This document shows positions 19,597 to 27,868 of a stretch of DNA of 64,000 bases, piece after piece (the stretch's first letter is position 1; each line of letters opens with the position of its first letter). The position numbers were made by a program, and so were the translations under genes. The notes beneath the pieces are model-generated. The model saw only the letters and a list, made by a program, of their open reading frames with translations. It was not told the origin of the DNA and did no database searches. Source of the stretch: Sphingobacterium tabacisoli (GTDB lineage Bacteria; Bacteroidota; Bacteroidia; Sphingobacteriales; Sphingobacteriaceae); NCBI RefSeq assembly GCF_017908035.1, contig NZ_JAEQMU010000009.1, forward strand, positions 62,001 to 126,000, written 5' to 3'.

Positions 19597-19626
19597 CTTA
19601 GGGCGGTTTGATCAAACCGCCCTAAG
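19597..19626 (-). terminator. intrinsic terminator, perfect 30-bp palindrome
   Basis: A perfect palindrome (15-bp arms, no spacer) beginning CTTAGGGCGGTTTGA. On the minus strand it is followed by TGTTTTTGG, so it terminates the gene ending at 19642. No hairpin-forming T-run serves the plus strand. Confidence 0.75.
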
Positions 19627-19641
19627 TAAGAACTAAAAAAA

Positions 19642-20448
19642 CTATTTGGTCACGTTAAAAAACGTATACTCCAATTTTAGAAACACCCCGTCTTTTATCG
19701 GGCGATGTACGGAGCCATATAGCTCCTTCTGGTAGGCTACATCTATACGGGCCTGACTATTGATAATAAATTGTACAGCCGGTACAATGTCCATATAGGA
19801 ACGGCCATTCTTCGTTATGGTCTGCCCTACTAGTTCTATCATGGCATTGATATTGGTCTGCTTATAGCTTTTATAACGGTTAGGGTACATTAACCTTCCA
19901 GCCGAAAAAGTATAATTGATGGCGTCTTTTCCATATAACTCGGGAAAGTCGTTGCCGTCATTGTCCAAGGCGCGCCCATAACTGACATTAGAGCTGAGTG
20001 CCAGCTTCTTAATAAGTTGTGTTGCAACAAGACCGACTTCAAAACCGGAGTTTTTGCCCATGAGATCTATTGACTCCTGGTGGATAGCGCTCTTGTTCCA
20101 GCTGTATCTTCCGAAGGCCGCCATCCGGAAATGGCTCTGCAAATCATCTACAGAATAGAAACGATACTTGGCATAAGCGCTGGCACCGGCTAGGTTCATG
20201 CCATTTGCGGCATTGTCAAAATAGCTGGAAGCACGGACCATAAGGCTCTTATTGATTCCCCATGTTACTTCGGGAGATAGCCCGTAGATATAATTATCTT
20301 TTATGTCATTCTTGATTAATGATTGACCTACGCGTACACTAAGTGAACCGGCCGGCACATTGCTGGCCGGTTCTGTAACTACAAATAATTCCTGTGCATA
20401 TGCACCTATAGCGCTGCATATGAAAAAAAACATTACGATATACCTCAT
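19642..20448 (-). CDS. putative outer-membrane beta-barrel protein of the metal cassette
   Basis: A 268-residue exported protein with a signal peptide ending AYAQ. Alternating hydrophobic/aromatic strands (RMAAFGRYSWNKS, SGFEVGLVATQL, DGVFLKLEYTFFNVTK) suggest a small outer-membrane barrel. It follows the HMA-domain gene by 1 base, so the two are coupled. The neighbours are a TlpA-like reductase and a Cys-rich protein, which suggests a role in metal (perhaps copper) handling at the envelope. The function is inferred from context only. Confidence 0.6.
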   Translation of the reverse strand: MRYIVMFFFICSAIGAYAQELFVVTEPASNVPAGSLSVRVGQSLIKNDIKDNYIYGLSPEVTWGINKSLMVRASSYFDNAANGMNLAGASAYAKYRFYSVDDLQSHFRMAAFGRYSWNKSAIHQESIDLMGKNSGFEVGLVATQLIKKLALSSNVSYGRALDNDGNDFPELYGKDAINYTFSAGRLMYPNRYKSYKQTNINAMIELVGQTITKNGRSYMDIVPAVQFIINSQARIDVAYQKELYGSVHRPIKDGVFLKLEYTFFNVTK

Positions 20449-20449
20449 A

Positions 20450-20959
20450 CTACAATGCTACTATATGGTATACTTTATCGTTTTCTGAGGAATAGCTACC
20501 ATGTTTTGCATAGGTTTTTGATAGCTTCTTATACTCTTTTTGTGTTACAAAGCCTTTGTCAACGACTCTGTACTGGTTTGAGCTGGCTTTCTTGTCTTCG
20601 ATAAATACTAAAGAATCGTCTCCAACAGCAACTTGTTGCGCGGCAACGGCTTCAGGTGACAGGGTCAAAACCATAGATCCAACGAAGAAGCCTGCTTTTT
20701 CAACGGCATCCTTTAGCACTTTGGGGCTTACCGTTTGGTTGTCATTGAAAGAAATCGTAAACGTGTTTGTGTTAAGGTCTGTAGCAACATCAGCTATCTG
20801 CGACAGGGATTTTAACTGCTTGTTGATGGCATTGGAACACATCGAGCAGGTAAGCCCTGTAGCCATGATATCTACTTTTGAAATCTGTGCATGACCAGAA
20901 AAACTGGCAACTAATAAACCTAAAACTGCTATAAATGATTTTATTGTGAAAGTTTTCAT
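20450..20959 (-). CDS. secreted heavy-metal-associated (HMA) domain protein
   Basis: A 169-residue periplasmic protein. The start is the ATG at 20959, 7 bases after the TlpA stop, because it gives a normal signal peptide (ending FSGHAQ); an upstream ATG at 21094 would run inside the TlpA gene. An HMA fold occupies about residues 28-95 with the metal-binding motif GLTCSMC. The C-terminal half carries no known motif. Family knowledge: HMA domains bind Cu(I) or similar soft metals through the two cysteines. With the adjacent TlpA reductase keeping cysteines reduced, a periplasmic metallochaperone is plausible. Confidence 0.75.
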   Translation of the reverse strand: MKTFTIKSFIAVLGLLVASFSGHAQISKVDIMATGLTCSMCSNAINKQLKSLSQIADVATDLNTNTFTISFNDNQTVSPKVLKDAVEKAGFFVGSMVLTLSPEAVAAQQVAVGDDSLVFIEDKKASSNQYRVVDKGFVTQKEYKKLSKTYAKHGSYSSENDKVYHIVAL

Positions 20960-20966
20960 CGTTATC

Positions 20967-21446
20967 TTATTTTTTAATTTGTGAAATAATCTGTGATTCT
21001 GTAGGGTTGATTGCGACAAGTTTGCCCGACTGGTCAAATAAATAAGTCGCCGGGAGGGCTTCAACGCCAAATACGACGGCAGAGGACGCATCAAATCCTT
21101 TGGGATCGATCAATTGTGTATGCTTCATCCCGTCTTTCTGAATAGCCTGAAGCCATTTTTCATTGTCCTTGTCTATAGAAATCCCTACAATTTCGAAGTT
21201 CTGTTTTTTGTACTTATCATACATCTTTACAAGGTGCTTGTTGGCTTTTCTGCAGGGCAGGCACCAAGAAGCCCAAAAATCGACCAAAACCGTCTTTCCC
21301 TCAAAGGAACGAAGTGCGATATCGACATTTTTATCATTCTGTAATGTAATATCAGGAAGTATATCCCCAATTTTCACCTGTGCATAGGAGTTATTAGCAA
21401 CTAGCAACAGGAGCATTACTGCCCATACTGTATGTATTGATTTCAT
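20967..21446 (-). CDS. TlpA-family disulfide reductase
   Basis: A 159-residue secreted thioredoxin-fold protein. Signal peptide ending SYAQ, then VKIGDILPDITL, with active site WCLPC (cysteines 62 and 65) preceded by VLVDFWAS and a cis-proline region VEALPATYLFD. The small size matches simple TlpA/ResA-type proteins. It is the first gene of a three-gene unit with the HMA protein and the barrel-like protein, and it probably reduces cysteines of the HMA protein. Confidence 0.88.
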   Translation of the reverse strand: MKSIHTVWAVMLLLLVANNSYAQVKIGDILPDITLQNDKNVDIALRSFEGKTVLVDFWASWCLPCRKANKHLVKMYDKYKKQNFEIVGISIDKDNEKWLQAIQKDGMKHTQLIDPKGFDASSAVVFGVEALPATYLFDQSGKLVAINPTESQIISQIKK

Positions 21447-21639
21447 CTATTTGTTTTATGCACAACCACTCGTGAGCCCGGACAAATTGCTATTGACACC
21501 GTATGTCGAAGCAATCTATAGCTTGGTCTTCTCGTGCTTGAGCTATTATAGACCACAGGTATAAGAATACAGTCATTGATTGCCCGGATTCGTTACAGCA
21601 AGGATCATTAATAAAATGAATGTTTACCTGAAAAAGGTG

Positions 21640-21666
21640 TGGACAGGACAGACCATGGGCTGTCCA
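21640..21666 (-). terminator. possible terminator after the Cys-rich gene
   Basis: A 7-bp stem (TGGACAG/CTGTCCA) with a 13-base loop; on the minus strand CACCTTTTT follows. It lies just after the stop at 21677. The stem is short, so support is moderate. Confidence 0.4.
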
Positions 21667-21676
21667 TGCTGAAATA

Positions 21677-22027
21677 TTAGCTTATTTTGGGAGGAAGCCA
21701 GATAGCGCGGGCATCATTGCTGTGAAAGAACTCGAGGTAGAAATAGTTTTGCTCTTTTTCGGAAAATTCGAAAAAAAGATCACTCTCGGCTATATGAAAA
21801 AATAAAGAAGTCTTGCCATCTATAGAATAGCCGCAGGAACAGCTTTTGCCATCGCCCTTGCAGTGTTTTTTAGGAGTAGCTTCTTTTTCTTTGCAGCAAG
21901 ATTTTTGAGATGACATCTTTTGACAGCATACCTTGACACCTCCGACAGCTCGCGCCATCGCGTACTGCGGCCCCATAAACAGGGCAATCACAGCAAGGAA
22001 CAGTATGAAAATCTTCTTTATCATCAT
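21677..22027 (-). CDS. small secreted Cys-rich protein, possibly HYC_CC_PP-like
   Basis: A 116-residue protein with a signal peptide ending at about YAMARA. Nine cysteines are packed into a 40-residue stretch (KVCCQKMSSQKSCCKEKE, then HCKGDGKSCSC), with a proline-containing tail (WLPPKIS). This resembles the HYC_CC_PP family of small Bacteroidota proteins often beside copper or heavy-metal genes; the assignment is by eye. It precedes the TlpA/HMA/barrel cassette on the same strand after a 230-base gap. It may bind metal or act as a metal-responsive envelope protein. Confidence 0.6.
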   Translation of the reverse strand: MMIKKIFILFLAVIALFMGPQYAMARAVGGVKVCCQKMSSQKSCCKEKEATPKKHCKGDGKSCSCGYSIDGKTSLFFHIAESDLFFEFSEKEQNYFYLEFFHSNDARAIWLPPKIS

Positions 22028-22161
22028 ATCTAAAAGATAAAGGTAATATTTTTAAAACTCGTTTCTACCAAAAAGACTGTAATCTATGTGATACATTATA
22101 TGTCATCAAATCGAAAAAAACTAGCTATCTTAGAGGTTATTTTAGTTGCTGACCTAAAAAA

Positions 22162-22773
22162 GTGCAGAGCCGACACATGATTTTTAAAACACTACGAGCA
22201 AATATCGCTGTAGAAGACAGTACATTTGATGAACTGTACCCTTTACATATAAGAGAACTGGCAGATCGTCACTGGACACCAGTTGCAGTAGCAAAACTAG
22301 CCGCAGAGTATTTGGTGCAGGGACCCAACAGCAAGGTGCTCGATATCGGTGCTGGTGTAGGCAAATTCTGTTTGGTAGGAGCTTCCTGTACTGATGGCAT
22401 GTTCTATGGTATCGAACAGCGTGAATCGCTGATAAAATTATCTACCGATATCGCCGAAAAGTATGATGTTAAAAATGTGGAATTTATACATGGCAACATC
22501 AATCAGGTTTCCTTTGCGGACTATAATGCGTTTTATTTCTACAATTCTTTCTACGAAAATATAGACACTTCCTGTCCGATTGATGATCTAATTCCGACGG
22601 ATACAAAACTGTTTAAGGTCTATACAAGGTATCTAAAAAATGAGCTGGATCAACTACCTATAGGTACCCGCCTGGCAACATACTGGGGTACCTGGGACGA
22701 GGTGCCCCGAAGCTTTGAACTGGATGGTTCAGCCTGCAATGGTATGTTGAACTTCTGGAAAAAAACGGTGTAA
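22162..22773 (+). CDS. class I SAM-dependent methyltransferase
   Basis: A 203-residue cytoplasmic protein. Motif I is VLDIGAGVGKF (about 59-69), with GIEQRESL as the acidic second strand and VEFIHGNINQVSF after it, the usual SAM-binding pattern. No substrate domain is visible. The start may be the ATG at 22177 (MIFKTLR) rather than 22162. It is transcribed opposite to both neighbours and ends against a shared hairpin. Substrate unknown. Confidence 0.75.
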   Translation: MQSRHMIFKTLRANIAVEDSTFDELYPLHIRELADRHWTPVAVAKLAAEYLVQGPNSKVLDIGAGVGKFCLVGASCTDGMFYGIEQRESLIKLSTDIAEKYDVKNVEFIHGNINQVSFADYNAFYFYNSFYENIDTSCPIDDLIPTDTKLFKVYTRYLKNELDQLPIGTRLATYWGTWDEVPRSFELDGSACNGMLNFWKKTV

Positions 22774-22788
22774 TAAAAGAGGCTATCT

Positions 22789-22810
22789 TTCGATAACCTC
22801 TCCAACACAA
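22789..22810 (-). terminator. terminator between the methyltransferase and operon 2
   Basis: A 9-bp stem (one mismatch) with a 4-base loop (22789-22797 with 22802-22810). On the minus strand TTTT follows, ending the SusCD operon 2. The plus strand lacks a T-run. Confidence 0.55.
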
Positions 22811-22827
22811 ATAATATTATGAAACTT

Positions 22828-24171
22828 TTATTTCTTTAACCACTCGTCCAAAAGTGCTTTTAGTTTAGGGTCAGATGGACGTGGACTATCCGCTGTAATT
22901 AGATTTCCTGCTTTATCAATTAAGATGTAACGCGGAATACCGGTTACTTTATAGGCATTTGACAGGTCATTACCTGATCCTGCATGGATCTGGATTCCCT
23001 TCATACTTTTTGTTTTCACATATTCTTCCCACTTTGGCTTATCCTGATCTACAGATACACCGACAAATACGACTTCCTTGTCTTTGTATTCTTCATTCAG
23101 CTTCTCCCAGTGCGGCTCTTCGGCTCGGCATGGTCCACACCAAGTCGCCCAAAGATCTACTAATACGACTTTACCTTTCAAATCATCCAAAGCTATTTTC
23201 TTACCATCGATGTCTGGATAGGCAAATTTAAAGGCTGGAACTCCTGTTTTGGTCTCTACAAGTTTAGCTCCTACAGCTACTACACGCTGCTGCTGTTCTT
23301 CTAGAGTAAAGTAATCCTTGTACTGCTCGCTCATCTCTAAGAAATCATTGTACGAACGGGATCCCTCCAAACGATTGACTATAAACTGTCCTTTCAGAGT
23401 CTTGGAAGGAATGGCCGCCACCTGTTGGTCAAAGTCTGGCTTTGTTGCCAAGTCTATCTTTTTAAACACCAATATGCTTAGAAAACGATCCCCATAGGGT
23501 AATTGAAGCAACTCATCTTTTAAATATTGGTCAGCATTAAATGAAGTATAATACGCGCTCATGTCCTCTTTTTTGGGATGGGCCGAACGGGGCATATAGA
23601 GATAAGAAATCGTGTAATACGCAAAATCAAAATCTACCACCGTTGGAAATAGTGCATCAAACTTCGCATTGCCTGTTTTAACAGATTTCGCAATCTTTGC
23701 TACATTACCTTTAAAAGCCTCTACCTCCGGAAAAAAATCTACATAGGTACTCATACCGGCCAAGTTTGTTCCTTTGTCTTTGAAATTTGCAGACTGCTTA
23801 TCCCATCCATAAAGAGCTTGATTCTCTTTACTGTTCTTACCGACTAGCTCATATCCTTCTTTTGATATCTTAACGTTAAGATCTTCTCCTCCTTTAAAAT
23901 AGAAACGGTGAAGCCCCTGTTGGTTTTGAGAAGTACCTGTGCCGACCATATACAATCCCTCGTAAGTCGGCGTAAAACGAAAACCGAAACGACCTTCTTG
24001 ATCAGGAGTAGACGTCGCTATCTCAACCAAACGACCATTGTAAATTCTAAATAGACTGACCTTCCGATAGGGAGCGGAATCTAACGTACCATTGATATTA
24101 CTTGCTGTCTGTGCTATAGCCATCACAGTCGTGATTGCTGCAACAAACATTAAAACTATTTTCTTGATCAT
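22828..24171 (-). CDS. TlpA-family thioredoxin with DUF4369-like N-terminus, last gene of SusCD operon 2
   Basis: A 447-residue exported protein with a signal peptide ending AIAQ. Residues about 25-120 resemble the DUF4369 beta domain often fused to TlpA proteins; a helical linker (about 120-305) follows, then a thioredoxin fold with active site WCGPC (cysteines 345 and 348) and cis-proline segment VTGIPRYILID. It is expected in the periplasm as a disulfide reductase. It follows another thioredoxin gene (49-base gap), so this locus ends in two redox proteins where operon 1 ends in one. Confidence 0.87.
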   Translation of the reverse strand: MIKKIVLMFVAAITTVMAIAQTASNINGTLDSAPYRKVSLFRIYNGRLVEIATSTPDQEGRFGFRFTPTYEGLYMVGTGTSQNQQGLHRFYFKGGEDLNVKISKEGYELVGKNSKENQALYGWDKQSANFKDKGTNLAGMSTYVDFFPEVEAFKGNVAKIAKSVKTGNAKFDALFPTVVDFDFAYYTISYLYMPRSAHPKKEDMSAYYTSFNADQYLKDELLQLPYGDRFLSILVFKKIDLATKPDFDQQVAAIPSKTLKGQFIVNRLEGSRSYNDFLEMSEQYKDYFTLEEQQQRVVAVGAKLVETKTGVPAFKFAYPDIDGKKIALDDLKGKVVLVDLWATWCGPCRAEEPHWEKLNEEYKDKEVVFVGVSVDQDKPKWEEYVKTKSMKGIQIHAGSGNDLSNAYKVTGIPRYILIDKAGNLITADSPRPSDPKLKALLDEWLKK

Positions 24172-24220
24172 ATATAATCTGTATTTATTTTCTTGGGTTT
24201 AATTCAGGGTTTTAGTTGAT

Positions 24221-25438
24221 TCAATTCATGGAAAACCCTAAAGGACGTTTTAAATCCATAGCGACGAAACCATTAATATCTTTACGTTTAATAGCCGCCT
24301 GTATCGCTAATGCGTCTTCCTTTTTAATTTTATAATATGGATTTTTGAAATCATCCGTCAGCAATTGCTCTATTCCTCGGTCAGCATTTTTGAAATCGCC
24401 AAGGTAGGTGTACAACAACGTGATCTTGTACTGGTCGGAAAACTCAAGCTTATCCTTTTTGGCCTGTTCCTCGTATTCGGAAAGGATTTTTTTAAGTACC
24501 GAAGTGTTTTCCTTCTGGTCAATAATTACTTGCCCAAGCGCATTGCTTCGCTCTTCCCATTTGGGATAAAGATTAAATTCATCCATCAATGTAAAATAGA
24601 TTTCAGCATCTTTTGATGTATTATAAAATTCTGTAGCAAAACTAGGCAAGAAAACCTCCCAAAGATGATCGTTAAATACAGGTTTTATATGGGTAAACAT
24701 TTTGCGAAGTGCATCAACATCTTGCTTTCTACCAAATTGTTCGCTTTTTATTTTTGCAAGCCCATTAATCTTGTTCATTAATAGATTGCCCCCGTACATT
24801 TCGATCAATTTAGGAAGATTATCGTATGTCCAATCATTGTATTGCGGAAACTGGGTCACCGAATTAGCTAAAAATGCTACTTCGCTAAACAAATCCTTTT
24901 GCTGAGCTAAATAAGGCTCTAACTCTGAAAAAGGGTGATTGACTCCTGTTTTGATAAACCGCTCACTATAAGCCGCAGGATATTCTCTGTCCAGGTCTGT
25001 ATCAAATGCCAAATAACGGTTTTGATCATTTAGCTGAACAGCCTTCTGTAGCAAGGGAACGAAGCGCGGCACACCAAAGAACCCGGACTCCGTCAAAATA
25101 GCTTTACCCTCAGCATTTAGAATAACATAGGTAGGAAACCCCTTTGCTCCGTATTTACGTGCTAATCTCTTGCCATCCGTTTCTTTCATCACGTCAGTCT
25201 TGTAGAGAATAAAATTCTTCTGAACCTCGGCCTGTACCTGCGGATCAGGAAACACTTTTTTGTCCATCTCGGCACAGGGCATACAGCCGACAAAGTACAT
25301 ATCAATAAGGATCAGTTTGTTTTCTTTCAGCGCCTGCGCTCTGCATGCTTCAAAAGAGCCTTTAAACGCCTGGTCCTGTGCTTTCACAACCACAATAATA
25401 AAGCAGAATGCAAGTAATAGGTATATTATTTTTTTCAT
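24221..25438 (-). CDS. thioredoxin-family protein with CMPC motif, operon 2
   Basis: About 405 residues from the ATG at 25438 (MKKIIYLLL), which begins the signal peptide (ending VKAQ); a longer frame starts at 25465. The thioredoxin domain is N-terminal: KENKLILIDMYFVGCMPC with active-site cysteines 52 and 55, and GAKGFPTYVIL as the cis-proline loop. The remaining 270 residues are helical and possibly TPR-like (LLYTYLGDFKNADRGIEQLL). The order is the reverse of the operon 1 TlpA, where the helical part comes first. It has no counterpart in operon 1. A 20-base-arm hairpin region (25483-25514) separates it from the PKD-like gene. Confidence 0.8.
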   Translation of the reverse strand: MKKIIYLLLAFCFIIVVVKAQDQAFKGSFEACRAQALKENKLILIDMYFVGCMPCAEMDKKVFPDPQVQAEVQKNFILYKTDVMKETDGKRLARKYGAKGFPTYVILNAEGKAILTESGFFGVPRFVPLLQKAVQLNDQNRYLAFDTDLDREYPAAYSERFIKTGVNHPFSELEPYLAQQKDLFSEVAFLANSVTQFPQYNDWTYDNLPKLIEMYGGNLLMNKINGLAKIKSEQFGRKQDVDALRKMFTHIKPVFNDHLWEVFLPSFATEFYNTSKDAEIYFTLMDEFNLYPKWEERSNALGQVIIDQKENTSVLKKILSEYEEQAKKDKLEFSDQYKITLLYTYLGDFKNADRGIEQLLTDDFKNPYYKIKKEDALAIQAAIKRKDINGFVAMDLKRPLGFSMN

Positions 25439-25482
25439 TATTAATGTTTTAGGATACATGAACATTTAACTCTATTCATTAC

Positions 25483-25514
25483 ATAAAACCCAACTATGTG
25501 TAAGCTGGGCTTTA
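25483..25514 (-). other. hairpin inside operon 2, terminator-like
   Basis: A 10-bp stem with one mismatch (ATAAAACCCA with TGGGCTTTAT) and a 12-base loop, between the PKD-like and thioredoxin genes. On the minus strand the stem ends in TGGGTTTTAT, a weak terminator-like ending. It may reduce expression of the two thioredoxin genes relative to the importer genes. Confidence 0.4.
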
Positions 25515-25525
25515 TAAGTGAATTA

Positions 25526-27058
25526 TTATTCACGGTAGGAAATGCTCACAATTTTACCAAATCCTTCATAAGACTTTTCTAATTGGGGCACGCCAGACAA
25601 ACTGATCTCATAAAGCTCCATCTTACCCGAAGTAGTTGGCTGTCCTGCGTCATAGGTACAAACGACTAGTTTCTTCTGGAGTTCAAGGTAACGATTACTA
25701 CGATTAAATATATTAGGATACTTAATCAAGGAGATGATCTTATTGCCCTTATCAATCAATAACTTATTAACTTTATTAAAGGGATCATATTGATATATTT
25801 TACTGCCAACAGAATACATAATATAACCATAAGTAGGGTCTACATCATAAAAATCAGCATTATCAATAGGTATGCTTGAATCTAAGACATCATCGCCTTG
25901 AAGCACCAATTCAGTATCATTATCGATAAATCGGATAAGATTCAGTTTTTTGGTAACGGGATCTCTCAGTAATGCATAGAATTGCTTATTTGTAATTGGA
26001 ACATAGGCCATATATACCAAATCTTTCTGCAAGTTATCCGGTTTAAATGTATCCGGAGTGGATGACGAAGGTATAATCAATGCCTGATTTAATCCTTTAT
26101 GAATTAAAAACCGTTTAGCCTTTATGTCAAAAACAACAAGATAATTCTGCGACTCTCTCTTATCTCCTAAAAAAGGGGATATATCAATCATGCCTCCCGT
26201 ATTCAATCTGTTTAAAGAAGGTCCATATAAAGTTGCTTGAGGAATATTTTCCCGGCTTAATATCCCTTCACTATCGAGGACATAAGATTCTGAACCCGTC
26301 GAACTAAATTTGACTGCGTGATAATTTGTTGGTGTTGGTCGCATCACCTCTTCCTTGAAATTACTATATTTATTCCAGGTATATATTTGATTATTGATAC
26401 TGTATGTTAATTTATCCGTAGAAACATACACTCTTGCACTGGGCTTGGCTGTTAAAAACTCTGAATTTCTAACGTAATGAACCATCAAGGGTTTCCCCTC
26501 TATTTTCCAACCACCACTTGCTTTTGTAATATCAAAATAGGGGTCGTATACCGTGGTTTTCGCATTGAATGCCAGCATATCCAAACGCGCTTCATTATTG
26601 ATATCATTTAAAATTAACCAGCCATCTGCTATCTCTGTTGTGACCCTTAACCCAACCTTTTTTTGCCAGTGATACCCTGTTTCCTTATCTGTTATCTGAT
26701 AAAACAAGGCATATTTAGATGGTACCAATGATAACATAACATCTAAATCTTTGTCTGTGCTGAGCACTTTTTTAATGTCAGCATTAGAAGCTAAAGAATC
26801 ATAGCTAAACCATTCATAAGAATATTTATCGGCATCAAAAGAGCTGCCATCCCGTAGTTTCAACACGGGTTTTATTTTTAATTCTACCCCAGAAAACCCA
26901 AGATAATTATCTTCCATGTTTTCAATAAGCACATGATTTTGTTCCGAATAATCGTAATTCCCCAAATCCTTTCTACAGGAATTCAAAATACAAATGGTAA
27001 AAATTAAAAGACTGAAACCTATAATAGTACTTTTCATAATTTTTAATTTATTGTGCAT
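25526..27058 (-). CDS. PKD-like family lipoprotein, operon 2
   Basis: A 510-residue lipoprotein paralogous to the one in operon 1: lipobox CILNSC, then RKDLGNYDYSEQN, and a PKD-like domain with YSYEWFSYD. The ATG at 27037 (MKSTIIG) gives the standard signal peptide, while the ATG at 27058 overlaps the previous gene's stop; either start could be used. The remaining sequence is beta-rich and propeller-like. Accessory surface lipoprotein of the SusCD importer by inference. Confidence 0.75.
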   Translation of the reverse strand: MHNKLKIMKSTIIGFSLLIFTICILNSCRKDLGNYDYSEQNHVLIENMEDNYLGFSGVELKIKPVLKLRDGSSFDADKYSYEWFSYDSLASNADIKKVLSTDKDLDVMLSLVPSKYALFYQITDKETGYHWQKKVGLRVTTEIADGWLILNDINNEARLDMLAFNAKTTVYDPYFDITKASGGWKIEGKPLMVHYVRNSEFLTAKPSARVYVSTDKLTYSINNQIYTWNKYSNFKEEVMRPTPTNYHAVKFSSTGSESYVLDSEGILSRENIPQATLYGPSLNRLNTGGMIDISPFLGDKRESQNYLVVFDIKAKRFLIHKGLNQALIIPSSSTPDTFKPDNLQKDLVYMAYVPITNKQFYALLRDPVTKKLNLIRFIDNDTELVLQGDDVLDSSIPIDNADFYDVDPTYGYIMYSVGSKIYQYDPFNKVNKLLIDKGNKIISLIKYPNIFNRSNRYLELQKKLVVCTYDAGQPTTSGKMELYEISLSGVPQLEKSYEGFGKIVSISYRE

Positions 27059-27866
27059 ACTTACCCATTTTCATAAGAGTGATACCATCGACCTCATAAA
27101 CAGGAGTCCCCATGGCCTCCATTTCATTCAAATAAACCTGCATACTTTTAGACCAGGCAACCAAAAGGTTTGCGGCAGGCATATATTTCTCTGCCGTTAC
27201 GACATCAATGTCCCAATCAAATCTACTCGCCATAATTTGGAATTTCTTTGCACTGAAATCGCCTAGATATCCCATCAAAGATGTCGCACTCGGATTCTTC
27301 TTTGGATCCCAAAACCAAGGAGCTCCAGCAATATCATCTACCGTAAAATGATGTATTGTAAAATTCTTCTTTTTCTTGTTTACACCTGTACCAACAATCT
27401 GATTAACCATTTCTGTTTCAAAGTTTTCATTGGAAAGAAGTTTCATCTCTAGAAATAGAGGTGCTATTCTCATTTCCGGAGTGCGCAATAGCTTAAAAAT
27501 GAGAACATCTCTCACCTCACCAGATCTTATCACAAATTTGGGTGTCAATAACTCATAATCAATACCTTCTTTCAGTGTACTGTTCTTTGAAAATTCGATT
27601 TTATAGGGTCTGTCAATACTCTGCGGCCCACCTGTTGTAAGCACGGAAAGAAAATATAGGCTATCTTTAATATTGTCAGGTACATAACCAAAGGAAAAAC
27701 TGTTGGTATCTTGAGGCACATACCCTTTGTTGCCAGTTTGATCCATTCCTTCAAATAGAATGGTATTATTTGCCGTGTAGTATTCTAATTCTGCTTGTTT
27801 ACAAGAAGCTATACAGATTAATAATGTCACTGCGACTAATATTTTTTTTAGATTATTCATATTCAA
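27048..27866 (-). CDS. DUF4843-like lipoprotein, operon 2
   Basis: A 272-residue lipoprotein with lipobox CIASC. Its motif content parallels the operon 1 homologue: ELEYYTANNTILFEG at the mature start, SLYFLSVLTTGG-like beta strands, and a mid-protein motif ending APWFWDPKKN. It follows SusD by 2 bases and overlaps the PKD-like gene. Function unknown; it co-occurs with SusD in both loci here. Confidence 0.75.
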   Translation of the reverse strand: MNMNNLKKILVAVTLLICIASCKQAELEYYTANNTILFEGMDQTGNKGYVPQDTNSFSFGYVPDNIKDSLYFLSVLTTGGPQSIDRPYKIEFSKNSTLKEGIDYELLTPKFVIRSGEVRDVLIFKLLRTPEMRIAPLFLEMKLLSNENFETEMVNQIVGTGVNKKKKNFTIHHFTVDDIAGAPWFWDPKKNPSATSLMGYLGDFSAKKFQIMASRFDWDIDVVTAEKYMPAANLLVAWSKSMQVYLNEMEAMGTPVYEVDGITLMKMGKYAQ

Positions 27867-27868
27867 AC

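Noticed and set aside
19597..19626. Perfect palindrome read as an operator
   Set aside because: Its place after a minus-strand gene and the T-rich tail fit a terminator better.
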